This document shows positions 1 through 13,300 of a stretch of 64,000 nt of DNA, one piece after another (position 1 is the stretch's first letter; every line of letters starts with the position of its first letter). Origin of the DNA: Plecoglossus altivelis (taxonomy: Eukaryota > Chordata > Actinopteri > Osmeriformes > Plecoglossidae); the NCBI GenBank assembly GCA_036571765.1, contig BROE01000019.1, positions 434,001 through 498,000 on the forward strand. Direction: 5' to 3'. Under the pieces are notes generated by a model. The model was given only the letters and a program-made list of their open reading frames with translations, made no database searches and was not told the DNA's origin. Made by a program: the position numbers and the translations under genes.

Positions 1-1370
1 TTTGGTAGAGGTGAAATATAGCTATATTCGTTCTCCAAAGCAAGATGGACTCTCATTCTTGTCTGTCTTGTCAGACCCTAGATCGACATTTTGCACGGAA
101 ATGTGAATGTGAAGTGATACGCAGAACAGTGGTAAATCAACAAAATGTTAGTTCATGAATTAGGATTTATATTTTTTGAATGTTTGTCACAGTTTCACTT
201 ATGTTATCGATTCTCTGACTGCCTTCGGGCTTTTGAACTACACCGCCGGTCGTACCTGAAAACAACCTCGCGCTGTACCAGCCCATGCATTGAGTCTTTG
301 AAACTCTTATCTGCTGTCGCCCTATTTATTGAACGCTCAAAGCTTTTTGCAGACTATCTGCATTGATTTTTCGACAACAAAAAATATATGCTGTTTAAGG
401 TATGTGAAATGCCCCCCAATAGTTTGCAGCATTACATGTGGATGTCTGTTTTCGTAAATTTGGAAGGCAGTTGCAAATCAGTGATGGCAATTATCATATG
501 GTTGCTGAAGTACATATCTAGCAAACGGCTCTTCTGATTTATGCATCAAGCTTGCAGTCATCGTTTAACTGAGAGCAGTGTCTTATATTTTATAGGTCAT
601 CATCATCGCATGACAAAGCCTGACTGACAGATTCATCTTCATCTCAGATACAGTATTGCCATTGTCTCTTGTCTTCAGTAAGTATATGCTTGTACTCCAC
701 TTGACATACCAAAATATTGGACTTCATTTTTTATGTATCTAAATGATTAATATAAATGGAATGTATATCATTTGCTGTACCTATTACATTTTCAATAGTT
801 ATTGATGATATACAACAAGGTACAAGCTGCCATAATTATTATTATAATCAGAAAGGAATGCAACCAACAGTGTCAAAGGAAATACATTTTTGTCAACGTT
901 TATCCATTCCTGCACAGGTAAAGATATTGCCTGAATTTAGGATCCTCAAATGTTAACATTCCCCAAAACAGAATGGTATTGCATTTCAACAAACAACTCA
1001 TCGGGGATTATTTACATAACTTCCATTTTTGTTTTGTCCGCTTCTTTTTGCATGTAAAAACTCAGTACCATAACACCCATGTCAGAAATGCCAATAAAAA
1101 CGGCAAGATGTTAGCCAAACATTCTTTGCTGTCTTTTGATGGAAGGGCTCATCTAAAAGTATCAAACAGCATAACTATATATCTCTCAGAGAAAACTATA
1201 GCAAAAAGCCAAGGTTTGGTTAGACTTTCTCTGTGGTTGAAAAACAAATGACGACTTCCCTATGTGGGGCTATGTTTCATTAGCGCATAGTCACTTAAGT
1301 TGCTCACTGCAAAGGGATAGGCTGGGTGGTTTTTAAGTGTCTCCGTTGCAACATTTGTTTTCTCATTCAG
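1..1370. other. 5' flank or intron of bbx, no gene recognised
   Basis: I see no conserved coding exon, RNA gene or recognisable element here. The first coding exon of bbx has a splice acceptor (tctcattcag) ending at 1370, so non-coding 5' exons of bbx must lie upstream, in this stretch or outside the window. The short open frames look random. Confidence 0.5.
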
Positions 1371-1383
1371 GCTCAAAGGTGCC

Positions 1384-4300
1384 ATGAAAGGCGGAGGAAG
1401 AGTTAAGGAGCCGCCAGTCGAAGGAGAGGTCAGCGGCAAACGCCCCAAGCGCAAGTGTCTACAGTGGCACCCACTACTCTCAAAGAAGGCTCTGGACTTC
1501 TCAGAGGAGGAAGAGGAGGAGGACGAAGAGGAACTAGAAAAGGTAAAGTAGGGTTGCTCTCACAGTTTGAGCCACCTGAGTTGCCAAGTGCAAAGGAATT
1601 TTCACTTATAAACCATCATATCACAAGAGGACAATTTATTGCACAATACAATGTGTCATCAAGGACTGAGTGGAAGCCCCCCAAAATCCATCTTAGTTTT
1701 TCCATGGCGGAAATGGAAAAAACTAAACTGATATTCAATTGATGGGATTGACTGGCCTGACTTGTTAACATATACAAAGTCCTTAAAAGTACAGCTGATT
1801 TGAAAATATACACCTTTCAAATCCTTAAATAAAAATGTACTGAAAGGTACTTTACCCATCTACAAACCCCATCTTGACAATGTTGAAACAAGTTTGTCTA
1901 ATTAGAGTTAGTATGAAACAGCCTGAGTAAAGTAGGCACAATTTAAATCGTGAACACAATGAAGTAGGCATGGTAATTAATTACAATTTCAAAATGTACC
2001 ATCAGCCATAAGAAGGCAGACCCTCAATGATTTGCAGTAATTTAGTAATGTAGTAGTATTCATTTAGCAAAACTTTGCTTATACACCCAAATTTCTGTTT
2101 ATAACATAAGTCATTACATGCACAATGGTGACGCCAGTTGTCATAATTGTAGGCCTAATTCACCAAACAGCACTTACATGTACAGTTCTGTCAGCCAAGG
2201 AGGTTAAAGTGGTAGAAAGAGTGCCCATGTACGTTATTCAGCTGGTGATTATGTGTTGTTGATTTACTGTGAAGATTTTGTGCACATTTGCAATGTGCAG
2301 ACAGCTAAAATGTATTTATGTTCCACAATTTACTGATCTATACTTAAAGTACATCCACTTTATATTGTCATTCTGTTAGCTAGCCAGCATTTCATTCACG
2401 AAGAAACGCCTTTGAAAGCAGAGATTCAATGTTTTGCCAGCAGTCAGCATTAATCTGGTCAAATTGGTTGTAAAAGCAAATTCATTTCTAAATACCAAAA
2501 CAGAATTTCCTTATTTTGCTTACTACAAATGTGTGTTAAGCACTTAGTTTAATTTCATTTCATTTAATTGCAAATGCCTTTGTTTATCACATAAGTTCAT
2601 TAACAAAACAACACGTTTTGAATTTATCATACAGTCTCTGATATAGCCTCCTAGTGCATACGCTAGTAAAGTGTATGGTACAAGGGATGACCTGAGGATC
2701 GATAAGAATGAGTTGGATTATAAAAATGACACTTTTAAAGTGTAGAACTTAGCAGTGTCCAGTTCTCCAGATAATTGCGGGAAACAAACACACACACATA
2801 GATATCTGGCATTCTGTTGCTTTTTGAAAATATTGCCCATTTGTGGTATTGTAGAACTAGCTTTTTTGTGGCATAGCTGGTTAAAATGGTGTTTATGGGA
2901 AGTGGTCTTGGCATTTTCTGAGTCCGTGACACGGGTTCACACCCCAGTATGGTTAGACCAAAAGCTCTTCTGACATCACTGGTTACAAACTCAAGGTTTC
3001 AGCACAGTTCAGTGAGGTTGTAAAGAACAAAGAAGCAAGTCTAGTGTAATAATAACTATTAGATGCTATTTTTTCAGGAGACACAGCTATGCAGAGAGAC
3101 CCGAGGTCCAGAGGTGCAGTGTGGTGGCCCCATCGAGGGAACAGAGGGGGAGGAAGACCCATCAGAACAACGGGCCCGTCGACCCATGAATGCCTTCCTC
3201 CTCTTCTGCAAACGACACCGCTCTTTGGTGCGACAGAAACATCCACGTCTTGACAACCGTGGGGCCACTAAAATTCTGGCCGACTGGTGGGCTGTTCTGG
3301 AACCTAACGAAAAGCAGAAATACACTGACATGGCCAAAGAGGTGAACACCTGAATTGCTTTAACATTTTGAACATCTGAGAAGATGTTGAAGGACCAGAA
3401 GTAAATAGTTCTAACAGTATTACAGTGGCTAGAGTAAAGGCACTATCTGTCTGGCACACAGGGTAACCATATCTCAGCTACTAGACACGCTGCACGACAG
3501 TTGTGAGTGCAACAGCAGATGTTTCATTGGTGCAGTCTACCTTCAGAAAGTGTAGGATCTCAAATACAACATGCAGAAAATGTATTATATGCAGGTACAA
3601 CAATATTGGTTATTTTGTAAATCCAGGTGACGTTTGCTGAGGTGTGTCTTCCGACCTTGACAGGTCTTTTTCCTGATCTGTGAACGTCCTTATAGACAGG
3701 ATCTTAGACGGCAAATTATTCAGAACAGTGTATTTGGTTCATGACTACCATACCCAAGTAAACTAATGCTTTGTTAGGGGAAATTTACATGGACGATTAT
3801 TAACATGTATTTGCATTGAAGTAAACTAACTGTTGAACAATATCTGATTTTTAAGTACAAGGATGCATTCATGAAGGCTAACCCAGGTTACAAATGGTGC
3901 CCCACTACCAACAAGCCAGTGAAGAGCCAGACCTGCCACCCCGTCAGTAATGCCCGTAAAAAAGTGTGGACCTTCCCATCTAACTCCTCCAAGGACTGTG
4001 CTGCAGCCAAAAAAATACCGAAGACTGAGAGCATACCTCAGCTTAATTTTGCCATGGCAGGTATGACTCCGCAGACTCTGTATATTCATACACACTGATT
4101 TGGTTATTTATATACAATATATATATATATAATAATATATATATATATAATATATTGTATATATAATAAATGTAGAACCAATTACATTGTTGTGATGTCA
4201 AGGTTTTGATATTAGGAAGTGGTTTTTAAGAATGACATTAATAATGCTTTTGAAGATCCTACAAAGATGGGTGGTCTTAGCATGCTGCTGTTGGCTGGGG

Positions 4301-7300
4301 AACATGCCCTCACTGCCAGAGAGGTACGTCACGTTTGTAGATGCTGTCTTAAAATGCCACAACAAAATGGCAAGTGACCAACAAAGTATCCATGTAAACA
4401 GCAACAATGGTGAAAACACCAAATGAGAAATGTTTTGTTCAGTAAAGATTGGCTTGATATATCAGAAATGCATCTTTACAAATACGACCTAATAACTGAA
4501 TTTGAATTCATTTTATCCTGTGCAGATTTCCTCCAGCTCGTCGCTGTCTGGAGGTACAGACACTGCTAAGCATCCTGGGAAATCCTCCTTCTTCCATCTT
4601 GCTGAAGTAAGGCCAACACTTAACACTGCATCAATACTCAGTTATTGTGATGTATGGTGGTGGGTATTGATATTGAATGTCTTTTGAACACCCCATTTAA
4701 AAAGGTTAGTGTTGTTTTCTCATGAACATGACATGGCATTTTTTTGCAAAGTGCTACGGTTTGCTCAGAGATAGTTCTAATGAGGGAAATTGAGGGTAGC
4801 AATAAATATGTCATATTACTTTTACTACATTTGTCTCCTTCAAATTTATCTTGGAAATTATACCTTAAAATGAACTATGTAAAAAGGAATGCATATAATA
4901 TGGCTGTATTGTCGCTTCACTGCCCCAAAAAGTTATTATGCACAGTGAATTTATGGGCAAGAGTTATTTGATTTCAGCCGAATTAGCTTATCAATGGTTT
5001 GTATCTGTCCATAGAGGGCAGCAAGTATCAGTATCTGGAAATCAGGCTGGTGATGGTCTGCTGGACCTAGCACAACCTGGGTTTATTTCCCAGTTTATCT
5101 GAATTTAGGGTTTGGAAATGAGATCCGACAAAATCAAATTTTTGATTATTCTTCCCCAGATCTCTTCCAGTACTCCTCAGCCCATTTTAGCAGACACAGC
5201 AGGAGAGGTCAAGCCCATCTGGGGGGGTAGGGACAAAGTGAGTATTCTCTTCAAAATGTTACTGTCTTGTGTCTATGAACGCTATTATTTAACAAGTCCT
5301 ATATTGAACTAATCCAATTTTTGATGGCTTTCCCTGTTCAGTTATCATCTGGGACCTCTCTCTCGAGAGTGCCTGATGTAGCAAAAAGCAGGAGCGAGTC
5401 CCCTGCTTTCCAACTTGAGGAGGTATTTGTTCTAATAATAAAAGTGTTGCTATGGATATAAATGCCCTTAAAGCTGGGTTAGGCAAGGTTTGCCAAGATA
5501 GCTATTTTAGCTTCTTTTTGACATAATTCAAACAAAAAAATCTCACCTCCTCCCCTTCAAGCCACTCCCACAAAACTACAGTCACATGCATTGAGTGCAG
5601 GGGCAAAGTGCTTGTAGGTGGGTAGATAGACAGGTAGCCTGTCCAATTATTAGTTATGGTACGACCTAAGGATTTTTTGTGTTTATTACAGTCTTGCAAC
5701 GCCCGCAGATATTGGGTTGATTTTATATAATCGTCAAACCTTTATATGTATTGGTTGCTATCAAGATGTGAAGTTTATTAAGTCAAATATGACAAAGTAC
5801 TTGTCAAACACATTAAATATCCATTCTTTAAACTGTATTGCACTAACCATCAGTTTAGAGAGATTCCCCCAGATGATCACCTCTCATGTAGGGTGAGTCG
5901 TTGGTCTGGACAGCCCTGTTGGCTCATGAAGTGTTTGTTGCTTTCATGTTCATGCAGGTCTCCTCCGAGTCTTCCCAATCTGCAGTAGCAGAGGGAAAGC
6001 AGTGTGGGCAGTCTGCTCTCTTCCAGCTCGCTGAGGTAATGTAGAGGGCCTTTTAAGAACGGATCCATAAAAATGTATATTTCACTGTATTCTACTGCAT
6101 ATTGTAAGGGATCTTATCAGCAAATGTCAAAAAACAGTTGGAATTATGTTTTAAGTCTTACAGATATGAGTTTACGTAACATAATAATCTTTCGACATAA
6201 CAAGTTTAGTCAAAAGCTTTAAGAGTGCATCAGTGTTGCATGTTTATTTTGTGCTGTTAACGATTACTATAATAGTTCAATGGTTGAACTACCTTTTGCT
6301 CAATTTTTTGTTTTCTTGTTATGAATTGTAATTGTGTTTTATTTAGATGTGCTTGGCCTCTGAAGCCGGGAAGATGGAGGCTGTGGCCTCCCAGCCTCAA
6401 GATGAGACTCCTCTCACCCCACAGGTCAAAACAGAAACATCGGTTAAGGAGAACGCAGAGAATAGTCTCTATCCATCCTCCTCCCTTCCTCCCTTCTCTT
6501 CCATTTCAGCCTCCTCCACTATAAAAGATTCCCTCTCCCTGTCGTTGAAAAGCCAAACCACAAATGTCAAAAAGAAGAGGAAGAAGAGAGATGGAACTAA
6601 GGATGAGCCGAAAACAGCAGACAAAGACAAGAACCCTGCTCCGCCCAAGAAGATGCAGAAAAAATGCCAGTCGCCTGAGTCGGCACTGGATAGCGTGTTC
6701 TGTACTATCGAGGCTGTGGCCAAAGGAGCCTGGAGAGAGACGGAGGCAACTTCCAAAAAGAAGGCCTGCACTGCCAACGGTGAACGAGCTAGTCTGGGTG
6801 AACCTGGCTCACCCAAAAAAAAGATCAAACCCAAAGCCAAGATTCCTCTCAAAGACAAAGAGGAGGATGAGGTGGAGGCAGTGGAGCACAAAGGGGAGAT
6901 TGGCCCCTCAGCATCAGCTGTGGAGATAGTGAAGGTGGAACCGAAGCCGGTCTCCCCCAAGAGGGAGGAGGAGGATGAAGCCTGTATCAGAAGCACAGAC
7001 GCCCTGGGAGGCATGATGGAGACTCCCACCCCTTCGAGCCCCCCACACACCAAGCTCAAAGATGAGGAGAGGGAGAGGGATGCCGAGGCCAGCGTGGAGG
7101 GTTGTGGTTCGAGGAAGTCAGAGCGGAGTTGCAAGGGGGCCCTCTACAAGACGCTGGTGTCTGAAGGAATGCTCACCTCTCTGAGGGCCAATGTAGACCG
7201 AGGTACCCAGTGAACCTCCACAATCTCCACAATTGTTATCAGCACCATTCCAGGCATCCTCTGGATGTTTATTTTAAGTTTATATGATTTTATTGTGTAA

Positions 7301-10300
7301 AGACTACTGATGTGCTGTTATCATCAGGTAAAAGAGGCTCTTTTCGGGGAGGTACATCTGACCATGATGGAGGCTGGACTGATGAGACCTGGGCTTTCTC
7401 TCAGACGGGGACTAATAACCCCAAGAAGCTGAAGAAGTCCAAATCTAAAGATGAGCCAGCACCAGGGTAAGGCTTTCTGAAATCTCTTCAGTCCCTGACT
7501 GAATCACCGCCATCTAGAAGATTGTTGGCACCCCTGACATTTTTCCAGAAAATGAAGTATTTCTCACAGAAAAGTATTGAAATTACACATGTTTTGCTAT
7601 GCACATGTTTATTTCCTTTGTGTGTATTGGAATAACACAAAAAAAAACAGGAAAAAAAGCAAATTTGACACAATTTCACACAAAACTCAAAAGATGGGCC
7701 GGACAAAATTATTGGCACCCTTTCAAAATTGTGGATGAATAAGTTTGTTTCAAGCATGTGATGCTCCTTTAAACTCACCTGGGGCAAGTAACAGGTGTGG
7801 GCANNNNNNNNNNNNNNNNNNNNNNNNNNNNNNNNNNNNNNNNNNNNNNNNNNNNNNNNNNNNNNNNNNNNNNNNNNNNNNNNNNNNNNNNNNNNNNNNN
7901 NNNNNNNNNNNNNNNNNNNNNNNNNNNNNNNNNNNNNNNNNNNNNNNNNNNNNNNNNNNNNNNNNNNNNNNNNNNNNNNNNNNNNNNNNNNNNNNNNNNN
8001 NNNNNNNNNNNNNNNNNNNNNNNNNNNNNNNNNNNNNNNNNNNNNNNNNNNNNNNTCTAAAAATCACACCTAAAAGCAGATAAAAAGGAGAGAAGTTGAC
8101 TCAGTCTTTGCATTGTGTTTCTGTGTGTGCCACACTAAGCATGGAGAACAGAAAGAGGAAAAGAGAACTGTCTGAGGACTTGAGAACCAAACTTTTGGAA
8201 AAATATCAACAATCTCAAGGTTGCAAGTCCATCTCCAGAGATCTAGATGTTCCTTTGTCCACAGTGCGCAACATGATCAAGAAGTTTGCAACCCATGGCA
8301 TTGTAGCTAATCTCCCTGGACGTGGACGGAAGAGAAAAATTGATGAAAGGTTGCAACGCAGGATAGTCCGGATGGTGGATAAGCAGCCCCAAACAAGTTC
8401 CAAAGAAATTCAAGCTGTCCTGCAGGCTCAGGGTGCATCAGTGTCAGCGCGAACTATACGTCGAAATTTGAATGAAATGAAACGCTATGGCAGGAGACCC
8501 AGGAGGACCCCACTGCTGACACAGAGACATAAAAAAGCAAGACTACAGTTTGCCAAAATGTACATGAGTAAGCCAAATTCCTTCTGGGAGAACGTCTTAT
8601 GGACAGATGAGACCAAGATAGAGCTTTTTGGTAAAGCACATCGTTCTACTGTTTACCGAAAATGTAATGAAGCCTTCAAAGAAAAGAACACAGTACCTAC
8701 AGTCAAATATGGTGGAGGTTCAAAGATGTTTTGGGGTTGTTTTGCTGCCTCTGGCACTGGGTGCCTTGACTGTGTGCATGGCATCATGAAATCTGAGGAT
8801 TACCAAAGGATTTTGGGTCGCAATGTAGGGCCCAGTGTCAGAAAGCTGGGTTTGCGTCCGAGATCATGGGTCTTCCAGCAGGACAATGACCCCAAACATA
8901 CTTCAAAAAGCACCCAGAAATGGATGGCAACAAAGCGCTGGAGAGTTCTGATGTGGCCAGCAACGAGTCCAGATCTTAATCCCATTGAACACCTGTGGAG
9001 AGATCTTAAAATTGCTGTTGGGAAAAGGCACCCATCCAATATGAGAGACCTGGAGCAGTTTGCAAAAGAAGAGTGGTCCAAAATTCCGGGTGAGAGGTGT
9101 AAGAAGCTTATTGATGGTTATAGGAAGCGACTGATTTCAGTTATTTTTTCCAAAGGGTGTGCAACCAAATATTAAGTTAAGGGTGCCAATAATTTTGTCC
9201 GGCCCATTTTTTGAGTTTTGTGTGAAATTGTGTCAAATTTGCTTTTTTCCTGTTTTTTGTTGTTGTGTTATTCCAATACACACAAAGGAAATAAACATGT
9301 GCATCGCAAAACATGTGTAATTTCAATACTTTTCTGTGAGAAATACTTCATTTTCTGGAAAAATGTCAGGGGTGCCAACAATTTTGGCCTTGACTGTATA
9401 TCTATTCTTCTCTATACTCTCTCACATACTCTAGTTATATTCCCCCCATCTGTACAGCTAGTGGCCACTTTTATCTCACTTTTATCTTATTTGTTCATCC
9501 ATCCATCCATCCATTGTCTTCCGCTTATCCGGGGCCGAGTCGTGGGGGCAGCAGTCTGAACAGGGAGGCCCACACTATCTTCTCCACACACACCTCCTCC
9601 GGGGGGATCCCGAGGCGTTCCCAGGCCAGCCGAGAGACATAGTCCCTCCAGCGTGTCCTGGGTCTTCCCCAGGGTAGGACATACCCGGAACACCTCTCGA
9701 GGGAGGCGTCCAGGAGGCATCTGAAACAGATGCCCGAGCCACCTCAGCTGGCTCCTCTCCACGTGGAGGAGCAGTGGCTCTACTCCGAGCTCCTCCCGTG
9801 TGACCGAGCTCCTCACCTTATCTCTAAGGGAGCGCCCGGCCACTCTGCGAAGGAAACTCATTTCGACCGCTTGTATCCGCGATCTCGTCCTTTCGGTCAT
9901 TACCCAAAGTTCATGACCATAGCTGAGAGTAGGAACGTAGATTGACCGGTAAATTGAGAGCTTTGTCTTCCGGCTCAGCTCCTTCTTCACCACGACGGCC
10001 CGGTACAGAGACCGCATCACTGCAGCCACTGCACCGATCCGCCTGTCAATTTCACGTTCTGTCCTTCCCTCGCTCGTGAACAAGACCCCAAGATACTTGA
10101 ACTCCTCCACTTGAAGCAAGGACTTCCCACCCACCTGAAGGGAGCAAGCCTTTTTCCGGTGGAGAACCATGGCCTCAGATTTAGAGGTGCTGATTCCCAT
10201 CTCGGCCGCTTCACACTCGGCTGCAAACCGCTCTAGTGCATGCTGTAGGTCCTGGTCCGATGGAGTCATCAGGACAACATCATCTGTGAATAGCAGAGAT

Positions 10301-13300
10301 GAGATCCTGTGCCCCCCGAACTAGACACCGTCCGGCCCCTCGCTGTGCCTAGAAATTCTGTCCATAAATACAAATAAACAGAACCGGTGACAAAGGGCAG
10401 CCCTGGTCCAACATGCACCGGGAACAAGACCGACTTACTACCGGCAATGTGAACATAGCTCTTGCTCTGGTCATACAGGGACCAGACGGCCCTGAGCAAA
10501 GGGCCCCAGACCCTGTACTCCCGGCAAACCCCCCACAGGGCACCGCGAGGGACACGGTCGAACATCTTCTCCAGGTCCACAAAGCACATGTGAACTGGTT
10601 GGGCAAACTCCCATGAACCCTCAAGCACCCGATGAAGTGTGTAGAGCTGGTCCAGTGTTCCGCGACCAGGACGAAATCCACATTGCTCTTCCTGAATCTG
10701 AGGTTCGACTATCGGTCAGATTCTCCTCTCTAGTGTCCTGGCGTAGACCTTACCAGGGAGGCTGAGGAGTGTGATCCCCCTGTAGTTGGAACACACCCTC
10801 CGGTCCCCCTTCTTGTAAAGGGGTACCACCACCCCGGTCTGCCAGTCCAGCGGCACTGTCCCAAGGCACCACACAATGTTGAAGAGACGTGTCAGCCACG
10901 ACAGCCCCACAACATTCAGAGACTTAAGATAATCAGGACGGATCCCATATACCCCCGGGGCTCTAGCCCACCGACCACCTCGGTAACTTCCGCCTGGGTG
11001 ATCGATGAGTCCGCCTCCGGGTCCTCTGCCTCTGCTTCCTCCTCGGAAGACGTGATGGTAGGATTGAGGAGATCCTCAAAGTATTCCTTCCACTGCTCAA
11101 CAACGTCCCCAGTTGAGGTCAGCAGCTCCCCGCCCGCACCGTACACGGTGTTGGTGAAGCACCCCATCTCCCCCCTGAGTCGGCGAACGGTTTGCCAGAA
11201 TTTCCTCGAGGCCGTCTGGTAGTCCTTCTCCATGGTCTCCCCGAATTCCTCCCAGACCCGAGTTTTCGCCTCCGCGACAATCCGAGCTGCGGCACGCTTG
11301 GCCTGCCGATACCTGTCAACTGTCTCAGGAGTCCCACAAGCCAACCAGGCTCGATACGACTCCTTCTTAAGTTTGACAGCATCCCTTACTTCCGGTGTCC
11401 ACCACCGGGTTCGGGGATTGCCGCCGCGACTGGCACCAGAGACCTTATGACCGCAGGTCCGGGCCACCACATCGACAACGGAGGCCGAGAACTTGGTCCA
11501 CTCAGACTCAATGTCCCCAGTCCCCCCCGGAATCTGTGAGAAACTCTCCCGGAGGTGCGAGTAGAAGACCCTGCTGACAGGGCTCTGCCAGACGTTCCCA
11601 AAAGACCCTCACGATACGCTTGGGCCTGCCAGGTCTGTCCGGCTTCCTCCTCCACCAGCGGATCCAGCTCATGACCAGGTGGTGATCGATTGACAGCTCT
11701 GCCCCTCTCCTTACTCAAGTGTCCGAGACACGTGGCTGCAGGTCAGAGGACACAACAACAAAGTTGATCATCGACCTTTGCCCTAGGGTGCCCTGGTGTC
11801 ACGTGCACTGATGGATGCCCTTGTGCTCGAACATGGTGTTCGTTATGGACAAACTGTGACTAGTACAGTAGTCCAACAGCAAAACACCGCTCGGGTTCAG
11901 ATCGGGGGGGCCGTTCTTCCCAATCACCCCTCTCCAGGTGTAACTGTCATTGTCACGTGGGCGTTGAAGTCCCCCAGCAGAACAATGGGGTCCCCGGTCT
12001 GTGCACTGTCCAGTACCCCTCCCAGGGACCCCAAGAAGGCCGGGTACTCTGCACTGCTATTCGGCCCATAGGTCGAGACAACAGTGAGAGATGTGTCCCC
12101 GGCTTGAAGGTGCAGGGACACGATCCTCTCGTTTACCGGGATAAAGGCCAACACGTGGCGGCTGAGCCACGGGGCTATGAGCAAGCCCAGTCGCCGCCTC
12201 TTTCCGCGAGCAACACCAGAGAAAAGTCCAGCCTCTCTCGAGGATAATGGATCTGGAACCCAGGCTGTGCGTGGACGTGAGGCCGACTATATCTAGCTGG
12301 TAACGCTCTACCTCCCGCTCAAGCTCGGGCTCCTTCCCTGCCAGCGAGGCGACATTCCTTGTCCCCAACGCTAGAGACCGTGTGCATGGCTTCGGTCATC
12401 CAGGCACCTGCCCCTGACCGCTGCCCAAAACACACTGCACCGGCCCCCTACGGTCCCTCCTGTGGGTGGTGGGCCTGCAGGAAAGTGATCCCACGTCGCC
12501 TTTTCAGGCTATACCCGGCCAGGTCCCATGGGCAAAGACCCGGCCACCAGGCGCTCGCCTGCAAGCACCCACCCCAGACCTGGCTCCAGTGTGGGGCCCC
12601 GGTAACGCCACTCCGGGCGACGTAGCGAATCTCCTTTTTTTGGCATCATAGGGGTTTGGTGAACTGCGCTTAGTCTGGCTAATCACCTAGGACCAGTTTG
12701 CCATGTGAGACCAAGGGCTTATTGCCCCCGACAACATACCTCCTAGGATCATCCAAGCACTCAAACTCCTCCACCATGTTACGGTGGCGGTTGAAGGAGG
12801 GGTATCTTATTTGTAATATATATTATATTTGTATTATGTTTTTATCAACCCTTATTGTGTTCCAAATATATGTTCTATGTTTGCTCTTTCCTGCCATAGT
12901 TAATACTGTGTTTGTATATCTTGCATATCAAATAAAACAGATTCTGATCATAAACCGCCTGTTAAGAATTGCTTGTTTGGTTTTCAGACCAATTAAAATG
13001 TGTAATTGTTCTTCACTTGACTATTCTCTGTACATGTTCCTCCTCCTTGCAGCCTCGGGAAACTTGAGGAAGAGTTTGAGAAGAAATTCAATAGCTTGCC
13101 GCAATATAGCCCTCTGACATTCGATAAAAAAAGCACAGGTGTCTCTAAGAAGAAGAAAGTAGACAGTGGCACTGTACCAGAGGAGTCCCCAAAATCCGTG
13201 AAGGGTGAGCAGAGAATGTTATTTTTGTGTTTCTTCAATGTTTGTTTTTAGTTTATTTGTAACTGTTGGAATTGCTCATTCCAGTCATTCCCCATTAAAA

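Larger units (their letters stand above)
7491..9396 (+). mobile_element. Tc1/mariner transposon, nearly full length
   Basis: Inverted repeats of roughly 200 bp flank a transposase gene. The left one runs from about 7521 (attgttggcacccctgac) to about 7725; the right one runs from about 9178 to 9396. Within each, a direct-repeat-like core (ttggcaccc) occurs at the outer and inner ends, the IR/DR arrangement of Sleeping Beauty-like elements. The right end finishes ...ttgactg followed by TA, the expected target dinucleotide. The left tip does not match the right tip (7491-7520 is diverged), so this copy may no longer be mobile by itself. It sits sense in bbx intron 10. A gap of Ns (7804-8055) falls between the left repeat and the ORF. 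Confidence 0.93.

Noticed and set aside
6469..7134. 221-codon open frame on the minus strand
   Set aside because: It is the antisense shadow of the large bbx exon 9; the serine/leucine-rich product comes from its lysine/glutamate codons.
7745..8083. Open frames across the N run
   Set aside because: They consist of unknown residues over an assembly gap.
9495..9515. (CATC)n as an independent microsatellite
   Set aside because: It directly follows the conserved Rex1-like 3' end and recurs at copy 2, so it is the LINE tail.
11192..12651. Several plus-strand open frames
   Set aside because: They are antisense shadows of the Rex1-like LINE.
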